Source of the DNA: Vanilla planifolia
Lineage: Eukaryota; Streptophyta; Magnoliopsida; Asparagales; Orchidaceae
Assembly: GCA_023846275.1 (NCBI GenBank)
Contig: CM043871.1
Span: forward strand, 30,720,569 to 30,784,568
DNA: 64,000 nt
Reading direction: 5' to 3'
Below are positions 54,201-64,000 of this stretch, one piece after another. A program made the translations under genes and the position numbers. The notes below the pieces were generated by a model, which was not told the DNA's origin, made no database searches, and saw only the letters and a list, made by a program, of their open reading frames with translations. The first letter of the stretch is position 1, and the number at the start of each line of letters is the position of its first letter.

Positions 54201-55010
54201 AATAATTGCATACAACATGAACTTTAATATGAAAATGAAAAGTATGTAAAATGATATTATTTTTTATCATATTATTATATAATGAAGTATGTTTGTATAT
54301 CTATGAATAGAAAAACTTCTATTATCATGCATATATATATATATATGAATGTTTTAATCTATATTTTTGAGCCAAATGAGATGTAAAATCTCTATTCGCA
54401 ATACTATTGTTTTTACTCATATGAGTAAATAATAGAATATATAAAGGCATATTTAAATGAGGATAAGCATAAAAATAAAAGCACATGAAAGTATATTAAC
54501 AAAATTTTCTTTTAAATTATTTAACGCTTTTTTTATCAAGTCAATCTTTATTAATTTTTCTTTTAAACTAAAATTTTTTTCTCTTATAAAAACATTTTCA
54601 TATTTCAAAGAATCAATACATGAATTGTTCAAAGATAAAAATGTATTATATTTGTCAATTTTATTTTATAAAATACTCAAATTAGAAGTACGTATAAGTA
54701 AATTAGTTTGAAGTTATTCATTTCTAACTTTACGCTCATTACATTGTCTTTCTAATGAGTAAACATGATGTTCTTGTTTATTATATTTCATTTTATGTCC
54801 AACATACATCCTGATCAATTTCTTATATCCAAATATAAGTTTATTAAAAGAAATAGACAATTCGTCGTCACTATCAATATGAGTATCAACATCAGAGGAA
54901 TAAAATTTATTGTGCACTATGGAATGAAAAGTTTGTTTTTAAAGTGCATAAAGTTTCTCTTTTTTTCTTTCTTTATTTATTCCTCTTTTGATTTCTCATC
55001 TACTTTTTAG
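51290..55010 (-). mobile_element. Degenerate Ty1/copia element (SIRE/TORK-like), long but dead
   Basis: Reading the minus strand from 55010 downwards gives the copia order. A gag tail has SDDE-type acidic residues (54917-54714). A zinc-knuckle remnant CNYYDRHEHISYDC lies near 54205, with one Cys replaced. The GAG-pre-integrase/integrase region has LELVHLDLSSL and VIVHDFTRFTWV (53480-53400), and the integrase end has KIFLRYSPIIRAFRIYNKR (about 53020). The reverse transcriptase has DKTIIGTK (about 52725), DVKSVFFNEYINEEVYIEQ (about 52555) and IYIDDIIFGASNKD (about 52300). RNase H (DRKSISGICQ-type) is near 51760, and a terminal TKHIKLKYHFIREH is near 51510. Stops and frameshifts are frequent. 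LTR limits were not resolved. Confidence 0.8.
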
Positions 55011-55039
55011 CTTGGGTTGAATGTTGGATGGATGGTGGT

Positions 55040-56228
55040 GATACACAAGACCATTGTTTACGAAGGCGGAGAAGCTCTCAGCCGTTCGATTAGACTTTTT
55101 GGATGGATGGCCAGATGAAATGCATTATTCACAAATGCAGAGACAATCTCCACTGTTGGATCATACTTTTCAGATGAAGAATTTTGTCACCAAAGATAAG
55201 GGATGTCTTTGAATTTCCTTGGGATTGAGATAGCTCATAGCAAGCAATGAGTTATCATGTCCCAATGGAAGTATGCATTTGACTTACTATAAGAGAGATT
55301 TAATTGGTGCCAAATGTGTTCGCAGTGTGATCAACCTAAATAAATGAAAAGATAATGAAGAAGCTTTAGAAGGCAAATCTTGTTGTATACAAATTAATAG
55401 GCAAATTGATCTACTTGAGTTACTCAGCTAGATATCTTCTTTGTCTTAAGCATGATGAGTCAATATGTGGACAAGCCAAAATAGGCTCTTTTGGATACTT
55501 TTATAAGGATTTTACAATATGTCAAAGACGGCTCCTATAAAGAGACTAGTATTTGCAATGCATGACAATCTATAGATTGAAGCATATTTTGATGGCAATT
55601 ATGCTATCTCAAAAAAGGACTGATGATTAATTTTAGGCTACTAAACCTTTTTGGGTGAAAATTTAGTCATTACTAATGCTAAAGTTGAATATTGTCTCAT
55701 AACTCATATAACATGTGGAAAGTTTTAGGAGTATTTACTTGAAGAACTTGATTTTTAGTATTTAGAGTCATTTTTTTATATATTGTGGAAATTAAGTTAC
55801 TATTTACATTACAAGTAATCCTTGTTACTAGCAAACCACATTGAAATTGATTTTCACTTCATTGGAGAGGATACCATGAGTTAAAAGATGTACATCCCTT
55901 TCACTCCTTTTAACAACAACCTGTTGGCTGATATGTTTAAGCTTTAACCTTTAAACTTTTTAAAAAAAATTTGAAAAGTTGGGCATGATTTATATTTATG
56001 CTCTGGCTTGAGGGGGAGGGAAGAGTGTTAGAATATATCAGGCTTAATTTCTGTTCCGTTGTTGTAGGTTTATAATACATGGTAGGGTCTCTTTTAGAAG
56101 TTAAGAGATTTGCTGCTATCTTTTACTTAACTTGCATGGTAGTAGATTTGGTACTTCTGAAGCATCATCTTCTCTGAATGTCCACTTATATGGTACTATT
56201 AAATTGTACAGCTAATTCTATTGCACTC
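55040..56228 (+). mobile_element. 5'-truncated Ty1/copia element with a 3' LTR start
   Basis: Plus-strand frames read LNFLGIEIAHSKQ (about 55210), a YAFDLL segment (about 55275), an RNase H region with DNLQIEAYFDGNYA-like text (about 55570) and VITNAKVEYCLITH (about 55670). The usual C-terminus leads to a polypurine tract (AGGGGGAGGGAAGAG, 56011-56025). TGTTAGAATATATCAGGC at 56026 is a typical copia LTR start. Frameshifts and stops show it is dead. The gag, integrase and 5' LTR are missing. Its orientation is opposite to the neighbouring copia element, so the two are separate insertions. The right limit of the LTR is approximate. Confidence 0.7.
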
Positions 56229-57059
56229 CTCCATTAAAAAAAAAAAAGAAAGCAGACTACATTGAACTTATTTTTTTTGGAAAACATATATCATGATGCA
56301 GAAAAGCCCTAGTTAAGTTATACAAGGGCTAGATAAATTTGTTTCACAAAAAACCAGCTTATTTGCATACTCTGGTGATCTTTAATGCAGGGGATGATGG
56401 TCGAATATGCCAAAAATTTAGCTCATTTCATTTCAACTATAGGAAAGAAGCATATTGTTATTCTTTCCAGCTTGGATTCTGGTAAAAGAAAGCAGATAGA
56501 TGCAGCAAGGTGATCAATTATACTTTTTTTTTCTTTCTTTGCTTACTTTCTCTCTACCTGCTATTCATTATTTTAAATTCTTGTAGGTTTTAAAGTAATA
56601 TAAATTTGTCTGTTTTTTCAGTTTTATGCAGATATATTATATTTCAAGTGTCAGTGATGATGGAACTGATATGGATTGTGAAAGGCTAGGATGGAAAAGA
56701 CTTGAAGAGTATAGGCCATCTGAAAGGAGATGGAAGTATCTTAATCATCTTGCTGACGGAAGTCTTGGACCGGAAGACATGCTTAACCTTGACGAGGACC
56801 TTGTTGATGATGATTATTATGCAGGACTACCGTTTGCATCTTTATTTACTTTCTGCAAGGTGAGTTTATATGTTAATTATGAGATTTACCTTTACCCTCT
56901 ATTTAACATGTTATTGGCTTTTGCAAAATTCATAGGCAAAAGGAGTCAAAGTAACTTGTTTGCTGTGCTATTGCTCGGAAGGAGACAACATGCAGGAATC
57001 ATTTCAGTTAGCTGAGGCAGCTTGCAAGCTTCTGGGGTTTAGTCCAGACACATTCAATG

Positions 57060-57674
57060 GTGAGTTAGATCTTGCTTCTGGTAACTTTTTACATCAGTTT
57101 CATAAGAGATCAATCATTATTTTTTCCTTTCAAGGCAGCTTCTATATTTTCTTAATTTCTCAATTATTCTTCTAATATTGGCGATTTGAATGAACACCTG
57201 CATATATAGTAAGATTCATGGTATCCTTTTGTGATAGCATGGATCTTGGAATGGGCATCATTATTTGGTGAATGAACTATGTGAATAAACTGGTGTAAAT
57301 TTTGTGCCTTTATTTTGGGCCCTGGTGTTTTAAAACAGTAGTTTTGGTTAATATCTGTTCGAAGAAAAAAATTCAACAAAGTAATTTATTAATTTCCATA
57401 ATGCTTGTGATCCACTATATTATCCATAAAGATAGAAAGAGATCAAAATGTCAAGTTTGTGAAAGAAAACCAAGCACAGTGAATGGTTGGTTGTAAGAAC
57501 GAGGTAAGAGAAAATGAAAAAGGAGATGCATTACTAGATTTAGTTTGAAAATGTTTAGTTTTATTAGTTTTGGAGTTGATTGGTGTTATGTAATATTATC
57601 TTAACAATTGTATCTTTTGACATAATCTTTAGATAACATCATATATATATATTATTTTGTCTTTCTGAAGTTAT
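57060..57674. other. PAC2 3' side, no last exon seen
   Basis: After the exon ending AATG|GTGAGT, this 615-base stretch holds no sequence encoding the expected C-terminus. Intron read-through would add 39 codons. A short (TA)n tract at 57640-57655 sits just left of the junction with the duplicated segment at about 57675. Confidence 0.6.
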
Positions 57675-57676
57675 AT

Positions 57677-57928
57677 CTACTGTAACTTTCGCTGGACAAC
57701 TTCGCGATAATGGCGGACGACGGAAAGGTTGATATCAGACGACGGGCAGCGGGACTCCTTGGTAGACACGGTGCGCTTTCCCCGGTCAGCGTCGCCGAAA
57801 GCAGTGGCGGCGGCCGGAGGGAAGGTGGGAACGTTGTCGAGTCGAAGACGGCAGATCCAGGAAGAGCTGGTGGTGCTCTTGCTGCCGACGGAGGATTTCA
57901 GCGACGGCTTTGGGTAGGCGGAGGACAT
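57677..57928 (-). pseudogene. Truncated second copy of the unrecognised small gene
   Basis: Exon 1 of the 2224-3253 gene is repeated here with an intact start (MSSAYPKPSLKSSVGSKST...). Where the first copy has TAA at codon 5, this one has TAC. The frame runs 83 codons to VVQRKLQ and then meets TAG, because homology to the first copy stops at the duplication junction (about 57675). The rest of exon 1 and exons 2-4 are absent, so it is a 3'-truncated fragment even though its start is healthier than that of the longer copy. Family unknown. Confidence 0.6.
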
Positions 57929-58491
57929 GGCCGAGAGAGGATCAAGCCTTCGATGGAATTACTCTAGTTTATGGATAGGATTCGATGCCCCTTCCTTTTT
58001 TTAATCTGCACGGGTGCAGTTGGCAAGGATGGAAGAAGAAAAGAAAACCATCGCCCACTTAATTAAATTATTAAAAAAAAAAAAAACAAAAAACAAGTCC
58101 GTGATGGAAAAGAAAAGCAGGTAAACGGAAAGGAAACCGAATCTGGACAAAAGCCGACTGGACTAACAAAGCAAATCCGCGTCGAACGGTCACCGTGGGT
58201 TCCATCTTTCTAGCGGATATATCTCTTCAGCACAAGGACATGGTTCAAAATTCTTCCGTCTCTTCACTCCATCAAAATCAGTAAATAAAAAGAAACATAT
58301 AAAAAGCAGAAAAAAAATAAAAAATAAAAATATAATATTAACTTGCACGACAGCTGTATCCATCAGCACCAAGCATACAAAGGGTTTTTATCCGACTAAA
58401 GAAATAAAGCAGCTACTTAAATAACTTTGCAACGCACTTCCCTGCGTTTGGAAAGCACGGTGGACCCAACATGACCCAAAGCCAAAGGGTT
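57929..58491. other. Intergenic between the truncated gene and MCRS1-like copy B
   Basis: Corresponds to 3254-3788 but carries several indels, including an A-rich expansion near 58290-58340 and a different stretch near 58378-58400. It holds the 3' flank of copy B. No gene. Confidence 0.5.
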
Positions 58492-61400
58492 TTAGGTATA
58501 CCCAAAATCGAATTCTGATTTAGGTTTTTGAATGTATTGTCTCAACGAAGTGATGTGATGCTTTACAGCAGGCTCGTTCACCTCAAAGATGAATCTCATG
58601 TCTTTTATCTGTAGGCAAAAATAAGAAGATCTATGTTTAAAAATGCTGTAGGAAACATTTCCATGTTTATGTTTTTGGCTCACCTCGATCAAAGCAGAGG
58701 TGCACAAGTTAATCCGCTTCTTCACAGGTACTTCCTTGCTGTTCACAAAAATGGAACTCTTGCCGATGTTTTTGAGATGAAAACATCCATCTTCATCCAT
58801 CTTAATGATTGCCTATTAACAAAATATTTGCAAATATTCAATAGAGTTCTATCGTAAACAACTTCAACAAACAATTTTCAATATTGAGAAGACAATACAA
58901 ATAAATTTAGTCTATATTATCTTTCATACTTACCTGCCTTCGTGAGATCTTATTAGCTCGTCCTTCTTTACCCAAGTCGATGTCAACTTTTATATCTTCT
59001 GTTTCTCTTCCTAACAAAACCTGGAGATTTGAAACTCAATCAGAAAGCCCAACAGTTGTTCAACAAACCCATTACAAAGATCGAAGCTAAGTACATAAAC
59101 ATCAACTGGGCATATACCTCAGGATTTCTGATGAAGTACTTCAAATGGCGACCATAAAAAATAGCAAAAGCGCCATGAGAAGAAATGGTCCTATTCATAT
59201 AAGATAGGGCGCCCTGCTCCAACCTTATAATGGTCTTTTTGGTGTTCATGCATTGGTATCTTGAAACTGTTGAAGAATGCATCATCATTAAGCAGAGATC
59301 ATGAAATAAAATGTATTGAAATGGAAGTAGTTACATCCCATTATTTTGTTCAGAAACTGAAGAGCACAATAGTTAGATGAAAGAAACAACTAAAAGAGGA
59401 TTATAATTTGTTCTTCATTAGCATTCACAAAGAGAAACATCATAAGAACACTGAAAGTTTTGGGAAGAAGCATGACAGAGAAGTTGAATAATTTGATTAA
59501 ATACAAAGGAGACGAATATAACCCTATAGCAACCAATCCCATATTCCATTTTTCTTTAGTTCTGTAATACCAATTCACAGGGATGCACATAAATTTTTTA
59601 GGTAAAAGCATCACAAAGATGGAATGTTACAATGTGAAATTCGGTAGCAGAAATTGTTAGCCATCTCTAGAGAAGTGGAAAAGGACAATAATGAATAAAC
59701 TATCTCTATTCACATAAAAGAACTTGAAGGGGTTGTTTTCTTTCAAAACAAAACCCAAGATGCACATATACAAGCAAACAAAAAAAAATTACCTGTGTGA
59801 AACATCAATTTACTAAATAGCCTGCAATTTCAACTCTTCCAAAGCTACTACTGTGTAAAACTACAATTAGAGATGCAAAAACTATATATATATATATATA
59901 TATTTTGTTCCTACAAACTTCCACTTCAACATCCACGATTTTACCAGAAGTTTGATAGAACTTAATCTAAATATTTTCCAGTAAGCAGCCACAGTCGAAA
60001 CTAGGCTTGGAATGGTCCTGGCGATTACCAAAACTTGTAAAGTGTTTCAAAAAGTGAACCAATATGGACATCAAATGGACATTTTAAGTGATTGCTTGTC
60101 TACACAACGGGTAACAACCAAGGGATCAGCCAGTGATTGCTGCTTAATTTATGCAAGTATCCAGGAGCCAAAAAAACTCCAACATGCAGAGAATTGGGGG
60201 ATGTCAAACAACCTAATCGTATCTTGTTTTAGATAAAATATTAATTGAAATTTTGTTGGTTCTTTGAAAAATTTAGACTCTGAAAAAATTTTCAACTTGG
60301 ACCATGAATCTTTGAAGATGGCTACTTATAGCATAAGCTCTCCTTTATTAGCTTTATAATATTGATAACATGCAAACTTTTGTAGTACGTTATCATTTCA
60401 TAAGTTTTAATGTGCACAAATCCAACAATTTAATTACAAATTGTAAGATAATTGGATTATTTTAAATAATAATAAATCTTAAATTTTGTATCACTTTACT
60501 GTTTAGTTCTACTAAATAAATATTCAAAAGCTGGCAGGCAGTCAAACTGAAAACCCATCCTTTACAAGTTATGCATTGGATCCAAGCCAATGTTCTGACC
60601 AGACAAAACTTCTGAATTGACCATAATAGTATTTGGATCTGATCCGGTGCAGGGTCTACTAGATTAGAAACTAATCTGCATTCATTAAAGAGATCTCTCT
60701 GCTACGTAAGTAGATAAAAACCAGTGTATTGCTCTGAGCACAATGACACCCAGTTAATTCATGAAGGTAGTATGTCCATATGCAACTCGAATGTAAAAGA
60801 ACGGGTATTATATGGCTAAATACGTTGTAGTAACAGACATTCATGTGGAACAGATTCACATATGAAAATAATGGTCCATTCAACTTCCTAGAGAAGCAAA
60901 GCAGTTCAGTAGGTTCGCCTTGGTAAGATAGAATCAAACTTAGGTGAGAATGGAATAAGCAAAGAGGCAAATGACATGAAAACAGAAATCAAGCAAGAAA
61001 GTGAAAACCTGGCTACTTCTTTACCACGTTTCTTCAATCAATATGGATTATTTCCTAACAAATTATAGTCATATTTAACTTTCAGGAATTCCGATAGATT
61101 AGAATCAATAAAAAAGTAGGCATCCTTCTCTAGGTGCCCCATACCTATTTTGATAATCAGATCCTAAGAAACAACTTTACACAATGGAAAATCATTTAAT
61201 TAAGAATACAAGTAAACAATAAAAGGGTACATGATGACTATTGTAGTTTGTGTTCCACATTTCATAACACAACAAAACATAGTCTCAGTGAGAACACAAT
61301 TTTACTGCTAAGTCAGCAAAACAGAAACTCTCCAACAAATATAGACAAGCAGGATATCATCTTGAATGAAGTTAAAAATTACCTTCTTTCGTGAAGAGAG

Positions 61401-64000
61401 AGCATTCCATATCATATGGCCCCAAATCCATATCAAGTATCTGCAAGAAAATAGAAACACCAATGAACTTTGACTGAAAAAAACTGTCACTGAAATTAAT
61501 AAGGGTTAAACTGTACCATAGCCTCTATGTCTGAGAAGCTGGGTGCTTCATCGTCATCATCATTGTCAGAAGGCTGTTCCTCTTGGTCCGAAACTGACAT
61601 AGTTGGAAGTGGATCAATATAGCCCAACTGATTCGAGTGTGATGGCATGCACATTTGCATTACAGCTTCGCTCTTTAATTCCTTTGCAGAAGCATAGAGA
61701 GTACAACTTTTAGAGCCTTCATTGCATCTCAGAGAACAAACACGTAAAAGAGAACATAATAAAATATTTTTACCAAACCTACAACTGTAGCTTCTTGCTT
61801 CAAAGTAGGATCTGATGCAGAGTGAGAACTTACTGCCGGTGGAATCAAATTGGCATCATCATCACCAACATTAGAATTTCCAAAAGCTCCAGAAGTCAAA
61901 TCCCTTTCAGCCGACATAGGATCTAATATACCATCTGTAGTTGATTGCAACAAACCTACTTTTGGTACCATCGATTGTCCTGCCTTGAAATTTGTCATAT
62001 TTGGTGGCAATTTTGTTGAATTTCCCGGAGCAGCCTTACCATCATTAGTCACAGTTGATGAAACATTTTGCCTTACATTGGTAGTAGCAAATGTTTGAAA
62101 CAACTTTGCAGGAAAACTAACATCATCATTGCATGGAACATCCGAGTCCTCTGTGTTTAATACACATATGGTTAGCTTTTCCATTAGTGCATCAGGAGAT
62201 GCTCTTGAAGATGACGGCATATTACTGACTCCTGGAACTATAGAGCAATCAAGATTACTCAAGCCAACATTTTTCTCTACAGGAATAGCTTCGTGTTCCA
62301 TAAAACTCTCGTTCTTACAAGCCGTAATGCCTGTATCCAAAGCTTCTGATGGTTTAGATTCTCCAGGATCAGTCAAGTTATCCATTTGGTTATCAGTAGG
62401 AGAACTTAAAAGTATGGAACCAAGACCATTCAGGCAGGATCTACCTCCAAAATCATCCACATCCACATCAAACAAATGAACCTCCTCCTCGTCATCGGTG
62501 AAGGTCAAGCCAGGGCTAGAAAATTCAATAAAGTTGTTTTCTGATAACAATGATGAATTGTCTAAAGCAACTGTAGATGTCCCAACATTTAGCTTGCCCT
62601 TTGGAGTAACATCATCAGATGCTTGGTGATCCATTTTTTTGACATGCTCCATAGTGAGGACTCCACAGTCATTTTCTTCAAATTGAGCATCCATAGGCAG
62701 AGTTGGTGTAGCATCTTCAACAATTGTTTTCCAAATAGGAAGATCGGGTGGAGAAGAGGAATAACCAAGCTGATTAAACGTAGAGCAAGATTCTGCAATC
62801 TTTGGTCCAGGGTTGAGATTTCCTCCAACAGCACAACAAAGATTATCTTGAATACTATTCATTGAACTAAAATCCCTTGAGGGCTTTACTTCTATATCCA
62901 CATTAGCATTAGCATTGTTTAAAGCCAAACTATGGGTTGGTCTGGATTCTGGCACATCTTGGGTCTGCGATGAACAATGATTTCGATCAAGTGCACAAGG
63001 GAATTCGTTTCCTGAGATGTTAGCTTCAAATCTCTGACTTGCATCATTTAAGCCAGCTTCATCCATAGGACTGCAAGAAATATTTTCCATATTTGCAAAT
63101 GAGCAATCCCTGCCCAATATTCCATCTGGAAGCTCAGTCTCAACTGATCCAACAATGCCTCCATGAAATTCATCTTGACTAACAGTATAATTTGTATCTA
63201 AATGTAAATAGTTGTCAGATGAAGGCACATTAATGGGAGATTTGTCAAGAATGAACTCTTTATGCCACTTAAATTGATTATTTAAATAGCTCTCTGTACC
63301 AACATGCGAGCTTGGTAGCTCAAGGAAATCAAAATTGGCAGATCCATGCGATTCACTACGTGCTTTCTTTCTTGCTGCATAGTAGTGACATTGCAAACTG
63401 TCCACTTTCCTCCTCCCAGTTAAACTCTCCTTTAATTTGGAATTGCAAGCTCTACCAGGTTTAGAAGGGTTGCATGCTGATAATCCAATCTCAATATCAA
63501 TGATGCGAGCAGATGCCTCAGCAGATGTATTCAAGTCATACAGAAGCAAACGCCACCGGTCTTCGAGTTCCCGAACAGTGATTCGTCTAGAAAAATTGAC
63601 AGCACCTTTAGCTAATGACTCCAAGGATGCACCAGCCTATTTCAAGGACGCATTATAATCAAGCATCGATTATAGTGGCACATAAATAAATTCAGGTTAG
63701 GTTCAATGGAACACAAAAAAGGCCAAACAAACCCAAATTCAACAGTTCTAGTTTATGAGATCTAGATATATAACATCACCCTTATGTTTTATTTCACCTT
63801 AAATGTTCAAATGTAAAACAATGCAAAAAGTGATGAATTAATAAACAATACTTAACACAATAAAAAAGATAAATCATTCACAGCAAAGCTAAAATTACAC
63901 AACAACTAACACCTTCATATGAATCCAACTTAAATTCAGACAGTGTTCTAGCTGGCAGTGCTCTCAAAAGCAAACTATGAAAGCATTCGCAGAATTTTAC
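58492..64000 (-). CDS. MCRS1: MCRS1-like FHA-domain protein, copy B (5' partial; exons 2-8 present)
   Basis: Duplicate of the gene at 3789-12028. Exons on the minus strand: 63636-61779 (exon 2), 61716-61517, 61440-61383, 59266-59118, 59020-58934, 58812-58684, 58608-58492 (TAA). All splice sites are kept and there is no stop in frame. Exon 1 (MCRS_N start) should lie about 3 kb past the right edge if intron 1 is conserved. Visible protein changes from copy A are few: in exon 2 L to V, Q to P, S to N, V to A, S to F and L to S; in exon 3 S to N; in exon 5 T to N (RTPE to RNPE). The FHA exons 7 and 8 encode identical protein. It appears functional as far as seen. Expression cannot be judged because its promoter is outside. 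Confidence 0.9.
59267..61382 (-). other. Intron 4 of MCRS1-like copy B
   Basis: 2.1-kb intron matching 4564-6661. It carries an extra 39 bases next to an expanded (TA)n tract (59883-59903) and lacks 20 bases found in copy A. No gene inside. Confidence 0.8.
63637..64000 (-). other. Start of intron 1 of copy B (runs off the window)
   Basis: Matches 8916-9279 of copy A almost base for base. Whether the LINE fragment of copy A's intron is also present here cannot be seen. Confidence 0.8.

Larger units (their letters stand above)
43497..56390 (+). other. PAC2 intron 3 (12.9 kb, retroelement-filled)
   Basis: This lies between the QQRSPIIK and GMMVEY exons, which are adjacent in PAC2 homologues. 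It contains an LTR-like AT-rich block, a LINE RNase H remnant, tandem repeats at 47.5, 50.2 and 50.8 kb, one long degenerate copia element (minus) and one truncated copia element (plus). The acceptor TTTAATGCAG at 56381-56390 is good. The 5' end of the intron is uncertain because the expected donor is not GT. Confidence 0.7.
37801..57059 (+). pseudogene. PAC2: Proteasome assembly chaperone 2 gene, probably damaged (last exon not found)
   Basis: PAC2 (PSMG2) pairs with PAC1 to build the 20S proteasome alpha-ring. Exons: 37801-37860 (MEFTLEDGES...), 37950-38115 (PGLSIGNFSQLAVDLL ... VGNDAYGPLPEG), 43418 to 43476 or 43496 (AYESPSHAVALIQQRSPIIK), 56391-56509 (GMMVEYAKNL ... ILSSLDSGKRK), 56622-56859 (MQIYYISS ... 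DYYAGLPFASLF) and 56936-57059 (KVTCLLCYCSEGDN ... SPDTFN). Phases agree except at exon 3. By homology exon 3 should end at AAG (43476), but the next bases are CT, not GT. The nearest GT donor (43496|43497) gives a frameshift into exon 4. The usual last exon (ending near a YGPPPDM motif in plant homologues) is missing from 57060-57675. Reading through the last donor adds 39 codons to TAA at 57173. Introns 2 and 3 are 5.3 and 12.9 kb. A working gene using an unseen exon, or a last exon beyond 64000, cannot be excluded. Confidence 0.8.
57675..64000. repeat. Segmental duplication of 3003-9279 (about 99% identical)
   Basis: Collinear with 3003-9279 at offsets of 54703 (58.5-59.6 kb), 54742, 54722 and 54721 (beyond 61.3 kb). 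The steps correspond to a 39-base gain near 59847-59885, a 20-base loss opposite 5466-5485 and a 1-base loss near 6519. The left junction is at CTGTAACTTTCGCTGG. The right junction is outside the window. The two copies lie in the same orientation. Confidence 0.95.

Noticed and set aside
56960..57175. 71-codon plus ORF as a separate gene
   Set aside because: Out-of-phase label of the last visible PAC2 exon plus read-through into the following intron.
61729..61778. Ten extra residues at the end of the long ORF in copy B as a real C-terminal difference
   Set aside because: The extension lies past the exon 2 donor, in intron 2. A single base difference in the intron removes a stop but does not affect the spliced product.

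Overview
The window is plant nuclear DNA. It is very AT-rich, has large spliced genes with GT/AG introns, and is full of decayed retrotransposons (Ty1/copia, Ty3/gypsy, LINE). The proteins look angiosperm, perhaps monocot (Zingiberales- or palm-like), but that placement is a guess. There is no bacterial, organellar or CRISPR material.

Layout. 1-927 is a copy of the 5' flank of the main gene (matches 12706-13580). 2224-3253 (minus) is a small unrecognised four-exon gene with an early stop. 3789-12028 (minus) is a complete eight-exon gene for a microspherule-protein-1 (MCRS1 / Arabidopsis EMB1967-type) FHA protein, copy A. Its first intron holds a fragment of a LINE. 13.6-37.5 kb is an AT-rich intergenic desert with scattered LINE, Ty3/gypsy and LTR-like pieces and minisatellites. 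37801-57059 (plus) is a proteasome assembly chaperone 2 (PAC2/PSMG2) gene with six recognisable exons spread over 19 kb. Its 12.9-kb third intron carries two copia elements and a LINE RNase H remnant. From about 57675 to the right edge there is a second, about 99% identical copy of the 3.0-9.3 kb segment: a truncated copy of the small gene, then MCRS1-like copy B (minus), whose exon 1 lies outside the window.

Main points. (1) A recent segmental duplication of an essential-type chromatin gene, at an offset of about 54.7 kb, with both reading frames and splice sites intact. (2) The flank repeat at 1-927 suggests another copy immediately left of the window. (3) The PAC2 gene appears damaged: the exon 3 donor is not GT where homology says the exon ends, and the conserved last exon is not found before the duplicated segment begins. 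Either PAC2 is a pseudogene, or copy B sits antisense inside its last intron. I found no convincing new biological system. The interest here is in genome structure.
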